64,000 nt of DNA from Globodera rostochiensis. Lineage: Eukaryota; Nematoda; Chromadorea; Rhabditida; Heteroderidae. Made by a program: the position numbers and the translations under genes. The stretch is from contig JAEVLN010000005.1 in NCBI GenBank assembly GCA_018350325.1, forward strand, positions 1,560,142 to 1,624,141, written 5' to 3'. Below the pieces are notes generated by a model, which did no database searches, was not told the origin of the DNA, and worked only from the letters and a program-made list of their open reading frames with translations. Positions within the stretch are counted from its first letter, which is position 1, and every line of letters begins with the position of its first letter. This document shows positions 9,986-20,292 of the stretch, in pieces.

Positions 9986-11546
9986 GCCGAACGAACCGCC
10001 GCCGCCAAACGAGGGAAAGAAAAAGCGGCGAAAGAAAAACAAACGTGGTGGTTATAAAAGAGGCCGAAAAAATTTCAATGCTCAAAAACAAAAAGAACAT
10101 GATTTTTCATACATCATTCACATTTATCAACAATCCGTTTCAAATGAACAAATTTGATAAACTCTTTGCACGAACACCACTCCGAAAAAAGTTATAACCC
10201 CTTGTAGTTGACAAAACCATAGGGGGGCCAGAATTTGTGATAAATTTTTTTTTAATTCTCTTAATTTCGGTATGTTATTCAATGCACCGATTACGAATTC
10301 GTCCGTAGAAATAATAATTGAGAAGTTATAGCGTTTTTTGAAACAGTTCATTTTTGAAATTAAGGAATAAAATGGATAGAACACTTTTAAACAAAAAATT
10401 TAATTTGTAAAACACTCACACAAACATACACAGAGAAATGGAAAGAAGAGAAAGAGTGAAGAAGAGAGAGAGAGAGACAACAGAGAGCCTCATTTCGCTC
10501 AGCGAATGCTCCCATCCAATTTTGTAATCTATTCTCCTTAACCCACCCCCTCAGCAAGCGTTCGACGGTCTGCCCTGACACCTTACCCCTGTTTCAGCGA
10601 ATTTTTTGTGAAGAGTTCGAGCAAATAAAAATAATTAATAATTGATTTTCTCATATAGATTTCTATTTGATTTTGGAATTCTAATTACAAAATATTTATA
10701 AAACATAAAATACGCGATTAAATATTTTTAACATTTAATTTAGGGTTTGATACTTTTTGATGAGCGGATCACCAACCATTCCCTATGTTCAAATTTTGTA
10801 ATTTTTGAAGTCAATGCAAAATATTTTTAAGCCTTTTCAAGAGCTTGCGCGGGATGTTTTGTATTTTTATGAACTTCTATGGGCCTAAGCCTAACCTAAA
10901 TAGGATGAGAATGTGTCAAAATAGTCAGTAAAAACCGGGTTCATAATATGCGAAAAAATGTTTATAAAAATAACAATAGATTTTTACCAAAACTTTTTTT
11001 AAAAAAAGCGATCAACTGAATTTTTGGCATTTTATTCGGTAGCCAAACCTGGATCGTTAAAACAAACAATTTTCGTGTAAAACCATGTTTTTCGTGCATG
11101 ACTCGACAAAACAATGATTCACATCAGTCCGGTTTGTGAGCTGAGAAAAGCCGGGTATGCGGGCCCGTTTTGTTTGGCTTCGGAATAAGGGATGCCGGAA
11201 GTTTTGGGTCCGGAATGCCATATGCCGGACGTTTTTGGGCCATGACGGATAGCGGATGTTTTTGGCGACGGAATGGTGGATTCCGGGAATTTAGATTTGT
11301 TAAGAAAATTGGTCCAAAAGATAAAAATGTGCAAAACAAAGGCGCCCTATGGTTTTTTGATTCGTCGAACAAAAAATGAATGCAATATTTGTGATTGTCA
11401 TCTAAAATATTTTAACGGGAAAAATGTAAAATAATTTTTAGAATTGTATAAACACCGTAAATGTTCAGAAAAGTTGGCTAAACTCATTTACACAGTCGAG
11501 GATAAGAAGCCCCACTCCCCACTGTCACTACAACTGCCTCCACCAC
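9986..11546. other. Intergenic DNA, one short basic ORF
   Basis: A short frame at about 9990-10085 reads as an extremely basic, Pro-rich peptide (NEPPPPNEGKKKRRKK) and might be an exon remnant, but no start, splice partner or family is evident. A short GA-rich tract lies at 10438-10480. Between 11160 and 11290 there are GGAATGCC/CCGGAAGTTTT near-repeats. Otherwise nothing is seen. Confidence 0.4.
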
Positions 11547-11880
11547 TCACCACTTCTCCACAACCAAACTGCATCTAATTTTAGGATTTTGGTCTTTAAT
11601 TTCACAATAACGTTTCATCAATTCCTTTTGTTCGCTGTGGGGGTGTTTATAGTTTGGTGCTGTAAACAAATTAATTAATATGGATAAATAATAAAATTTG
11701 TATTCAAAAAACTCACTGGTTTGGCCAAGTTTTCGTTTCCAATTGTAAATTGTTATATCACGTAGCCCCAATTCCTTTGCCACAGTTTCATTTATTTCAT
11801 TTTGATAGGAGTTTTTGAATCCGGCCCGCTTTAACTCGGCTTTCTTTTGATCAAATTTTTCTACCAAATGTTTACGTAGT
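11547..11880 (-). pseudogene. Fragment of secreted HTH-repeat family (C-terminal part)
   Basis: Minus-strand relic with the end of module 1 (LVEKFDQKKAELKRAG), module 2 (YNWKRKLGQTSEF), a conserved GTGAG...ACAG intron, and the start of module 3 (HSEQKELMKRY) ending abruptly at IR. Signal peptide, repeats and the final helix are missing. Confidence 0.65.
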
Positions 11881-12283
11881 GATTCTCTTTAATAAATGAT
11901 TTATCAAAAACTGAATTAATAAGTTGGTCAAAAAATGTTGTTTAAAATTCAACCAGTTTGAGCCTGGAATGTTGAAATGGCCGGTTCAAAAACTGAATTA
12001 CATTTAAGTTGGACCAGATAATCCGCGCGTAAAACATCTGGCCTCGAAGGAAATTTTAAAAAGAATTTTAATGTTAGAATTTTTAAAATAAACCGGTTTA
12101 TGCCAGAATTACCGATTTCCAAAAGTGTTCAGGAAAATTTGAAAATTCCTTTTTTTCTTTTTTTACGGGGAAATGATTTTATTTCGCAACAAATCAGTAT
12201 CATTGGAAATAAAAAAGTAAATGACTAACATAAAAATTTCATCAACAATATATGCCAAAACATTTTTCCAAATCATTGCGCAT
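11881..12283. other. AT-rich intergenic DNA
   Basis: No gene recognised between the fragment copy and the intact copy 3. Confidence 0.4.
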
Positions 12284-13396
12284 TCAAATACTTCCCGAAT
12301 TTGAGTTATCGATTTCCTGAATGTTTGAGCCGGCATCAACAGAATGTCCGTCCACAGAATTTTGATGCAATTTTTGTCGTTTAAATTGCTTTTTCCATCT
12401 AACCAAAGTGCTTCTTCCAATATTCAACATTTTGACAATGTCCTCGTCTCTAATTTTAGAAATTTCGTCCTTAATTTCATAATAACGTTTCATCAATTCC
12501 TTTTGTTCGCTGTGGGAGTATTTCTTTGGTTCTGTAAAAGAATTTTTATTTAATAAAATTGGGCTAGAATAATACTCACCAGTTTGGCCAAGTTCACTTT
12601 TCCACCTTGAAATTGTTCTATCACTTAGCCCCAATTCCTTTGCCACAGTTTTATCTAAATCATTTTGAGAGTTTTTGAATCCGTCCCGCTTTAACTCGGC
12701 TTTCATTTGATCAAATTTCTCTACCAAATGTTTACGTTCTTCTTTTTGATTGAACACTTTTTGCCTTAAGCCAAATTCTTTTTTCCATTCATATATTTTT
12801 GAGCGATTGACTTTTAAATGTTTAGCAATTTTCTTTTCAATTTGAACCCATTCTTTTGACGAAAATTTTCCTTTTTGCTTAAAATCGTCTTTTATTGCGT
12901 GGAATTTGTCGATAATTTTATGTTTTTCGTTTGAAGTAATTTCTTGCATTAGTTCGTTCTGTTCTTCGCCATTTTTGGCATTATCAGAGTGATCAGACTC
13001 TGTGAGAGGGGGATTCTGATCAGTTGAATTGGGTTCAATTTGTCCACAGTGATCTGACTCTGTGAGAGGAGGATTCCGATCAGTTGAATTGGGTTCAATT
13101 TGTCCACAGTGATCTGACTCTGTGAGAGGAGGATTCCGATCATTTGAATTGGGTTCAATTTGTCCAATTTGGGTGTTCTGCCGGTCGATTTGGTGATGGA
13201 CATTTTGTCCAAAGTTTGTTGGCGCCGGCGTTTTCAAATCTTCGGCTTCATCTTTGTCCCACCATTCATCTACGAATAATTCGTCAAATGCTTGAAGTTG
13301 CATTTCCTCCAATTCCTCCAATTGTACGGATTCGGATTTGTCCAGTGAATTTGTTGCGAATAATAAAACCAAAATTAAAAGCCAAAACTCTGCCAT
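12284..13396 (-). CDS. Secreted acidic repeat protein with HTH-like modules, copy 3 (intact)
   Basis: Best-preserved family member: uninterrupted from the ATG at 13396 to the stop at 12284 (370 residues). Signal peptide (FWLLILVLLFATN), acidic block with DEWWDKDEAEDLK, conserved TNFGQNVHHQIDR, then three units that alternate the 11-residue repeat with a second motif (NPPLTESDH). Then come HTH-like modules ending YEWKKEFG, SRWKSELG and VRWKKQFK, and a polar tail. A 48-bp stretch (12579-12532), bounded by GTGAGTATT and TTTTACAG, is intron-like and aligns with the introns of the other copies, yet it is in frame without stops. Both spliced (354 residues) and unspliced products are therefore possible. 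Function unknown; a secreted effector role is inference from the signal peptide and rapid repeat evolution. Confidence 0.7.
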   Translation of the reverse strand: MAEFWLLILVLLFATNSLDKSESVQLEELEEMQLQAFDELFVDEWWDKDEAEDLKTPAPTNFGQNVHHQIDRQNTQIGQIEPNSNDRNPPLTESDHCGQIEPNSTDRNPPLTESDHCGQIEPNSTDQNPPLTESDHSDNAKNGEEQNELMQEITSNEKHKIIDKFHAIKDDFKQKGKFSSKEWVQIEKKIAKHLKVNRSKIYEWKKEFGLRQKVFNQKEERKHLVEKFDQMKAELKRDGFKNSQNDLDKTVAKELGLSDRTISRWKSELGQTGEYYSSPILLNKNSFTEPKKYSHSEQKELMKRYYEIKDEISKIRDEDIVKMLNIGRSTLVRWKKQFKRQKLHQNSVDGHSVDAGSNIQEIDNSNSGSI

Positions 13397-15118
13397 TTTG
13401 TTTTTGTTAAAATAATCTATGATAGGGGCATTTATATGAAATAAAAATGTAAATTTTAATAAATAAGAAATATTCACAATAATGAAATAAAATAACTAAA
13501 AAAAATTGTGAATTTTTTAGCCCAAATCATTTTCCAAATTCTGGGCAACCCTAAAATTATGATCACAATTGGAGGATTTGATGACAATTTCCGCTCGCTT
13601 CTATTAGAGACTCGTTTTAATTATCAAAATATTAAAAAAATTTTACAATTTAATAAATTGTTTTTAGCAGCTTGAAAAAAAATTAGAGAAAGTAATAATT
13701 TAGAAGCCCAAAATGAAATGGGCCTTCATATTAATCATTTTCTTTAATAATTATCCCACCCAATCAATATTCCTGACATTTCGTAAATATTTTTCTAAAA
13801 TAATCTTATTTTAAATAAATGGCGACGATTGTGAATAGCAAATGAAATATTTTAAAATCATTTAAAATTCTCCCCGGAAGAAATTAAACTGAATTTAATT
13901 TAGCAAACTATTTATATGTATTTCTACAGACCGGCATTTTGATAAAACCGAGACCGAGATTTGGGGATGGGCCGAGACCTGGACTCTCGGCATCAAAAAT
14001 ATCGAAATTCCGAGAGTTCAGGTCTCGAACCATTTTTGGCCGGGATCTCGACCGAGAGCCGAAATAAATGGCCCAAAAAGGCATTGCGAGGGTCAAAATG
14101 ATTAGAAAAATTTAAAAAAATTAAATTTTTGAGAGTTAAAAATTTTCCTGTAGTCCGGATTTTAGGTGGTTAATTACTTGTTGTAGAAATAATTTAGCCA
14201 TTTTTATTATAGGGTTTTGTAGTTGATCGGCGATGCCAATAGGCGTCGCCGAGAGAAAAAAAACGAAAATTCTTACGATTTTAACTAAAAAAATTTATCC
14301 AATTTCTATTAATGATGGTCAAAAAAACTAATTCTTTATGTAAATATTAGAATTATGCTCCTTATTTTTCTCCAATTTATTTGGTAAAATTTTTAATGTT
14401 GGTGAATTCGGCAGCAAAGAGGGAAAAATTTCTAGACACCTTAATATTTAAAAAAATTTTAGAAATTGTTTTTTTACCTGAAGTTAATCGAAAGCCAGAA
14501 AAGACAATTTACACAGTTGGCGCTTGAACCCCGGGCAGCCCATATCCCTCACGATCACACCACCAGGGCATGCAATTAAAAGAATAAAGAATAATTTGGT
14601 CGAGGATTTCGTTTCGTTTTCGTTTCGTAAATTGGATCAAAAAAAATTTTTTCGTTTCGATTCGTCGGCAAAAAATTTTGAGCTTCGTCCAGCTCTGGTC
14701 GGGGGTTGAGAATTGCGGGGTCGGAGGACTGACGGGGTTGGGGTTACACAAAGCACTTTTTCATCCCCTCCCCCCTCTTCCTTCCCTTCGACACCCTCCC
14801 GATCAGGGCTGCACGCGATCACGGATCACGGCGTTTTTGAGGGTCAGTGATCACGGATTTTTTTTGAAATAATCCGTGATTTTGATCCGTGATTGGTGTT
14901 GGGGTATGGATTAATAATAAAAATTTTTTGAAACCAAAATATTTTTTTTGTCCAATAGTCCCGGTTTTTTTTTTCACTGGGACCAAACTTAGTCCCGGCC
15001 CCGGTTTTTCCAAAAGTCCCGGACCCAACTCTACCAGAAATATAACTTTTTACCGCATTATTTATAAAATTTTGTTGCAATTTTCTTAACCAAATGAGTC
15101 AAAAATTCAAAAATTTTC
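13397..15118. other. AT-rich intergenic DNA with simple repeats
   Basis: No gene recognised. Notable parts are a GAGACC/CCGAGA-rich tract at 13930-14090, one hairpin repeat copy near 14227, and GATCACGGAT.../GGGACC/GTCCCGG words at 14815-15030 resembling the 31-bp repeat at 3640. The ORFs here are short and composition-driven. Confidence 0.45.
14227..14252 (+). repeat. GC hairpin repeat, copy 5
   Basis: CGGCGATGCC-AATA-GGCGTCGCCG core. The paired changes (A on the left arm and T on the right) keep the hairpin, relative to GGTGCC/GGCGCC in other copies. Confidence 0.55.
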
Positions 15119-15143
15119 TCGGCGGCGCCAATCGGCACCGCCG
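15119..15143 (-). repeat. GC hairpin repeat, copy 6
   Basis: CGGCGGCGCC-AATC-GGCACCGCCG core, followed by a 14-C run. The AT-rich flank on its left (15058-15118) is the reverse complement of the flank of copy 1. Confidence 0.6.
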
Positions 15144-15780
15144 ACCCCCCCCCCCCCCTCCCCCACTCCCCAGAGCGACTAGAGATAAGGGAAACAATGA
15201 GAGATTTCAGAGAAAAAGAGTAATTAAGAAATGAAAAATCGTAAAACTTTTTGTCGATGCTAGCAGCATATGGTTGGATTTGGTCCGCCACCGCGAAAGT
15301 CCAAAATAAGGAAAATTCCCCAAGCCCAAAGGTTTTGAAGGATAAATTTTAATTGATTCACGGACCCCTCACCGTACACAATAAACACCCCTGAGGGGAT
15401 CACCCACCTACCCTTTACCAAATTTCTAATTAAAAACATTGTCCTCCTCAAAGGAAAAAAAAATCTTTTCTCTAATACCCATAACCGCCAAGCCCAAGGG
15501 TATTGAGGCGGTTCGCTTTAATAGCCCGAGGTGTTGAGGTCCTCTCAAATCAAATTTAAAAATACATTAAAATGTTTTCCATATAAAATCAAAAGAGGGG
15601 ATGGATGAAAAGAAGGATATCGAGCGAAAATTGGAGAGAATTTAATCAAGAAAAATTTTTTGAGAACAAATTAGTAGGGCAGACAAACGGGGAAGTAAAA
15701 AAAAAATAATTAACATGCTGGCGACATTGAAATTGACCCTTACGATTGGAAAAAAAAAGAAACATTCCCTCGGAAAATGG
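15144..15780. other. Intergenic DNA, presumed left end of element A
   Basis: No gene recognised. The left terminal repeat of Maverick A should lie here or a little further left. It cannot be identified because its right partner falls in or beyond the assembly gap at 52644. Confidence 0.35.
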
Positions 15781-15830
15781 ACGACAAAATGTAATCAAAT
15801 TACCTTCTTCCACTGTTAATGCCTGTACTA

Positions 15831-15836
15831 TATAAA
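15831..15836 (+). promoter_or_regulatory. TATA box of ATPase gene (A)
   Basis: TATAAA 32 bp before the ATG at 15868. The transcript would have a very short leader. Confidence 0.5.
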
Positions 15837-15867
15837 GAATAAAATAAAAGCGAAATATGAAAAAAAA

Positions 15868-16482
15868 ATGTTCATTTCTCCATTTACTTTAATATTATCG
15901 GGAGCCACAGGAAGTGGCAAAACCCAATGGCTAATGAAATTATTACAGCACCACAAAGAACTGATTTATCCTCCACCTGCCAAAGTGCTATACTGTTATT
16001 CTGAAATGAATCCCACAGTTGTTGACCTAATGAAAAGGGGCATTGAAATTCACAATGGGGTGCCAGACCAATCGTTAATACAAACGCAGCAGAAACCCCT
16101 CTTGTTGATTCTTGACGATTTGATGCTCAACGTGAACAACGATTTTCTCGACTTGTTGTTCACTCGGGGCTCTCACAATTGGAATGTTAGCGTAATTTTT
16201 GTCACACAGAGTTTGTACGGGCGCAACATTCGTACAGCAAGAGCAAATTCTCATTATTTAGTTTTGACCCGGAATCCTTCTGGTCAACTCCAAGTTAGAA
16301 CTGTGGGCTATCAACTGTTTCCAAAAAAGCTGAATTATTTTATGGAGGCATTTAATGACGCAACTAGCAAACCGTTTAGCTATTTAGTAATAAATATGCA
16401 TCCGAGTGCGCCGGAAAACGAACGGTTGACCACCAGGATATTTCCTGGTGAACAACGCGAAATATATTTACCAAACGAATGA
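15868..16482 (+). CDS. Maverick genome-packaging ATPase (A)
   Basis: 204 residues, an FtsK/HerA-type (A32-like) packaging ATPase as in Polintons and adenovirus-like viruses. It would pump element DNA into a capsid. Walker A is GATGSGKTQW near residues 12-20 and Walker B is LLLILDDLML near residues 78-88. The conserved downstream block FTRGSHNW...FVTQSLYG follows, as expected for the family. Length is typical. The gene starts a plus-strand cassette (ATPase, small basic protein, second conserved protein, integrase) found in the same order in element B. No frame damage. Confidence 0.9.
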   Translation: MFISPFTLILSGATGSGKTQWLMKLLQHHKELIYPPPAKVLYCYSEMNPTVVDLMKRGIEIHNGVPDQSLIQTQQKPLLLILDDLMLNVNNDFLDLLFTRGSHNWNVSVIFVTQSLYGRNIRTARANSHYLVLTRNPSGQLQVRTVGYQLFPKKLNYFMEAFNDATSKPFSYLVINMHPSAPENERLTTRIFPGEQREIYLPNE

Positions 16483-16496
16483 CAATGACAAAATTC

Positions 16497-16504
16497 TATA
16501 TAAG
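16497..16504 (+). promoter_or_regulatory. TATA box of small basic protein gene (A)
   Basis: TATATAAG 27 bp before the ATG at 16531, between two genes of the cassette. It suggests that this gene has its own promoter. Confidence 0.4.
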
Positions 16505-16530
16505 GGTTCAAATATCAGTTGTCTAAAAAC

Positions 16531-16881
16531 ATGTACAGTTTTAGTCCACATATTAGAGAAAATTCAGCATTTTTCAAAAAATTAGCTGCAACAAAATCTG
16601 ACAAAAAGAAAAATAACCTACTTGCAGAGGCAACAGCTGACCAAATTTTGGGTCTTGTTGAAATTTGTGCCAACGTACTGAAATTCAATTTCCGTCTCAC
16701 CAAACGCCAGAAGCGAAGGTTGGCAACGTACGCAGAATATTATAGGTCGATTGCGCGTTCTCGTAGTGAAAAAGGTGCTCGCAAAAAATTACAACAGGGA
16801 AGCGGAATTGCCCTGGGCGCCATTCTTATTCCCATACTTAGCGTACTTGCGCAACATTTACTTGAAAAAATTACATCGTAG
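16531..16881 (+). CDS. Conserved Maverick small basic protein (A)
   Basis: 116 residues. A Lys/Arg-rich middle (LTKRQKRRLATYAEYYR) is followed by a hydrophobic C-terminal helix (IALGAILIPILSVLAQHLLE). The equivalent protein of element B (31520-32109) lies in the same place and shares the TSEQLL/TADQIL...LVE.C.N.L block and the basic core. Proteins of this shape recur beside the ATPase in Mavericks. The role is not known; a DNA- or membrane-associated virion component is a guess. The upstream TTG in frame is not used here because the ATG at 16531 is well placed after a TATA box. Confidence 0.7.
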   Translation: MYSFSPHIRENSAFFKKLAATKSDKKKNNLLAEATADQILGLVEICANVLKFNFRLTKRQKRRLATYAEYYRSIARSRSEKGARKKLQQGSGIALGAILIPILSVLAQHLLEKITS

Positions 16882-16893
16882 AGGTTAAACAAA

Positions 16894-17877
16894 ATGAAAC
16901 ATACAAAAAAGATGATAATGGTGCCTGAGGGCGAATATTTAGCCTTGATGAGTTTACTGAAGAGGGGAATTGGCGACACCACCGATCCTATTAAAGGCGA
17001 AAAAACTGAATTGGATGCCAGAATAGCAAAAAATCTGACCGACACAAAGACTGGAGCAGACGTAAAGATGAGTCGTCACTCTTGGCTGTACAAACAGAGA
17101 CGGCAACTCAGAGACATGGCTGCAAATAGACCGCAAAAGGTGATTATTGAAAACCCAACGACAATCCCCAACATTGCACCATACATGGGAATCCAAAAAT
17201 CTGTCAAATCTACAATTGAAACCGAAAGCAATGATGATGTTAGTGATGAGCAAGCGCGAAGTGTTGTAAAAAATAAGCAGAAAATTTTGCGGCAGGTTCG
17301 GAAAAAAATTAAAGTTGACAAAAATTTGGACGAATCACAACCCAACGGCTTTACCACAAACAGTGGAGAAGAAGAGTATTCTTCTGCGACAGATAATGGC
17401 GAAATGGAACGGGACAAAGATGAAAATGTATCAACCGCCAGAAAACAGCAAAAATTCTCTTCCATTTCTCAAAGTTCAAAAACAAGCCCCAAAAATTATT
17501 CAAAACTAATGAAAATTATTGCCGGTGACAAAATAAATTTTGGAATTACGACAACAGGTGAAGTGTTGACAAATTTCAACAAACCAGTCTTGGGTTCTAA
17601 TTACACTGATTCGGTGAAATATATGACGGGTCAGAGAAGCTCGCCACCGCGCGGTCACCGATTTCTTGTTCATAAATTGAACAAAAATTCTGAAATTATA
17701 AAATTGTTTTCCGGTTCAGTTGAACCTGATCAGCACGGAAAAGGTGAAAACAAGGCAAGAAAAAATAAATTAAAAGTTGAAGGCAAGAAAATTGTTTTGG
17801 TTAGAAAACAGCCTATAAAAACTCAGGGTTTGAATCGAGAACGGCCTTTCAAGCCAACATTATGGGCAAAACTATAG
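16894..17877 (+). CDS. Conserved Maverick protein of unknown function (A)
   Basis: 327 residues. The N-terminus (MKH.....M..VPE.EY..LM) is shared with the element B protein at 32106, as are the position and the overlap with the integrase start. The middle is charged and low-complexity (Lys/Glu/Ser-rich); the C-terminal third is basic and contains an LG.NYTDSVKYMTG-like block that parallels the B protein. The stop overlaps the integrase ATG by 16 bp. No enzyme motif is seen. A structural or core protein is possible. Confidence 0.7.
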   Translation: MKHTKKMIMVPEGEYLALMSLLKRGIGDTTDPIKGEKTELDARIAKNLTDTKTGADVKMSRHSWLYKQRRQLRDMAANRPQKVIIENPTTIPNIAPYMGIQKSVKSTIETESNDDVSDEQARSVVKNKQKILRQVRKKIKVDKNLDESQPNGFTTNSGEEEYSSATDNGEMERDKDENVSTARKQQKFSSISQSSKTSPKNYSKLMKIIAGDKINFGITTTGEVLTNFNKPVLGSNYTDSVKYMTGQRSSPPRGHRFLVHKLNKNSEIIKLFSGSVEPDQHGKGENKARKNKLKVEGKKIVLVRKQPIKTQGLNRERPFKPTLWAKL

Positions 17878-18824
17878 AAAAGTTGCTTGAGCATGTGTAT
17901 TACAATTTAAAATCTCCAGCTAGTTATGCTGGACTACAAAAAGTTTTTTCCGAAGCAAAGAAGCAAAATTCTCAAGTTTCTTGGGGTGACGTTTATAATT
18001 TTCTTCACAAACAGAGAATATACACCCTATTTAAACCAAGAAGGATCAAATTTACGCGGTTAAAAACAATTCCAAGCGGGCTTCACACGGACTGGCAATG
18101 CGATTTATGCATTATGGACTCGTTGAAACAGCACAATGACGGTTATCGCTACATTTTGGTGTGTATCGATGTATTAAGCCGTCAGATTTATGTCAGCGAG
18201 ACCAAATCAAAAAAGAGTGAGCACATGATTGAAGCATTTGAAAAATTGTTCAAAAAGGCAAAGATTTTGCCAAACAAATTATACAGTGACAGCGGCGTGG
18301 AGTTTCAAGCAAAGAAAATGCTTGATTATTGGAAAGAAAAACATATTACAAAACATGTAATGTATAGTCCTCATCTGCATGCCGGCGTAGTGGAAAGGGC
18401 AAATCGCACGTTAAAGGAACGACTTTACAAATATTTTAATCAAAAAAACACTCATAAATGGATTGACGTTATTGATAAAATTGTCAATAATTTAAACAAT
18501 TCTGTGCACCGAACAATCGGCATGAAACCTGTAAATGTAAACTTTAAAAATGCCGCCAAATTACGAACAAGGCTATATAAGGATCCTGAAGCTCAAACGT
18601 TTCACCAGAAACCCAAATTCAAATTGGGCGACATAATAAGAATAGCCAAGGAGAAGGGAACTTTTTCCAAAGGTTATTTACCAAACTTTACTGAGGAACA
18701 ATTCAAAATTTTAAAGGTCAATAACACTATTCCTCCGTCATATCGAATCCAAGATTTGCACGGTGAAGACATTAAAGGAATTTTTTATAACGAAGAACTT
18801 GTAAAAACAGCAGAAAACGAGGCA
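17862..18824 (+). CDS. Maverick integrase (A), catalytic part, interrupted by element B
   Basis: 321 codons of a retrovirus-type (rve, DDE) integrase. It has an N-terminal Zn-less region, then the catalytic residues in TDWQCDL (first Asp), LYSDSGVEF (second Asp) and VVERANRTLKERL (Glu), and the usual C-terminal LGD-type SH3-like segment. The reading frame is cut in phase 0 at the 6-bp target site where element B begins; the ORF then runs 24 codons into the B terminal repeat and stops. The missing C-terminal chromodomain is found intact at 39829-39981. The gene was therefore intact when B inserted. Alone, the left part could give a chromodomain-less integrase. Confidence 0.9.
18819..18824. repeat. 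Left target-site duplication of element B
   Basis: GAGGCA, repeated exactly at 39829-39834. Six base pairs is the standard Polinton/Maverick duplication. Confidence 0.9.
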
Positions 18825-18907
18825 ACTACAATAGGCACTTACTTTTCATACGGTAGCCGTCCTTCCAAACCTATACCCCATATCCGATTACGGTAATTTG
18901 AAACCCC
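18825..18907 (+). repeat. Left terminal inverted repeat of B
   Basis: The first 32 bp (through CATACGGTAG) match the right end exactly. After that the two ends stay similar with small indels through CATATCCGA.TAC.GTAATTTGAAACCC. Total length is about 83-87 bp. Confidence 0.9.
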
Positions 18908-19590
18908 AGCCTCCAGGCTCACACGTTTAAAACGGTACCCTAAGCTTTGATCCATATGCCACAACGTGATTACGGTAATTGAATTTTCAGCTTATATTTA
19001 AATTAAATACGGAGGTGTCTGAAGGCAGCCCTAGGGCCGTATGATTACTGCCGTATGATTACTGTAAGTGAAATGCCCCTAATTTTTTTTGCCACCGTAT
19101 CCACTATTTATTCCATTTGGCATTGCATTCAAAACAAGTTGATATCGCTGTTGGATGATGATCGAGCATTTGATTTTAAATGTTAAATAAACTAAAATTT
19201 TTTATTTGCAATTGAAATGTTTATTATATTTGCTATTGTAGTCAAAATAAATTGATGTAATTATAGCAGCCTGATGATTGAACATTTAATTTTAAATGTT
19301 GAATAAACGTTGCAAATAAAATGGTTTGTCTGCAAAAAGTTGCTTTTATTGAAAAGCGCTTTTGTGCAAAAAATGAATGGGGGGGGATAAGTTTGGAATT
19401 TTTGCAGATGTTCTAAAGGTTGCAGCTTTTGAGCGGTGGATAAATGGACGGCTAGTGGATAGGCGGGTAAAAGCTCTTTTCACTCGCCATTGCTTCAGTT
19501 CCACCATTTTTACGCCACCATTGAAATTGTATTAGTGCTGTTTGCCAATTTGATTAAACATTTTTTGCTAAATGTATATTTTTTTAAAGC
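18908..19590. other. Left subterminal region of B, non-coding
   Basis: No gene. It has several ATTACGGTAA/CCGTATGATTACTG words, forms of the CTACCGTA/TACGGTAG motif that also crowds the right end. Two similar AT-rich halves occur (19145-19200 and 19255-19320: CATTTGATTTTAAATGTTRAATAAAC). A G run lies at 19380. Confidence 0.5.
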
Positions 19591-20194
19591 ATGGATAAAG
19601 ATCGCAATCCCAAGCGCGACTTAGAAAAGCTTTTGAGATCCGACAAACGTGGAGGATCCAGTAAAAATGTAATCATTAATAATTAATAATAAATGTTTTT
19701 TATTCAAATAATCAAAGTAAAAATTAAAGATCAATTTTCCAATATTTTGTTTTAGGATCCAAAAAAGGATTTTCGTTTGCCGAGGGCTACCGATTCAGCA
19801 ATGCCAGAGGCCGACACTGGTGGCACTTCAAAAGCTTTGAAGCGTCCGGCGCCCACTGAAGCATGTTTATTAATTAATGAATACAAATAATTAATTGAAA
19901 TTCGATTGCAACGCGCAAGTTTCAGGAACAGAAAAAACTGAAAAAGAAGGACGACATTGCGGGTGAACAGCGACATCCGCCCGTAGGGCGCGACAATGTT
20001 TCGGTCAAAAAAGGCCATCCCAAAGGGGTCAGTGGGTTTGAAATTTAATAGTTTAAATTTTTCATTAAGGATAGTGCCGTGGGGGTTGCAAAAAGCAAAC
20101 TGAGCAATAGTGCAGAATGTGACGGTGCTCGCGCGCAACCACCGCAGCAGCAGCAGAAGCCAAACTTTTTGGAAGCCGTAAAGCATTTCTATTA
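19591..20194 (+). CDS. Small lysine-rich exons, possible 5' part of the next gene
   Basis: The ATG at 19591 opens a basic peptide (MDKDRNPKRDLEKLLRS). Exon-like blocks follow at 19591-19668, 19756 to about 19870, about 19926-20030 and about 20070-20178, with plausible GT/TTTAG borders. They encode charged and Gln-rich sequence. I could not find a fully consistent splice chain: the second to third exon phase does not fit a GT donor. A phase-0 donor near 20178 could join the gene starting at 20293, which would make one longer protein. Identity unknown. Confidence 0.3.
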
Positions 20195-20292
20195 AAATTA
20201 ATTTGTCCAAAAAGTGATTAGCCATTTTTTGAGCTATCTAAGCAAAAAAATGAGAAATAATAATAATAATTTAACAGCAATTATTCCAGAAA

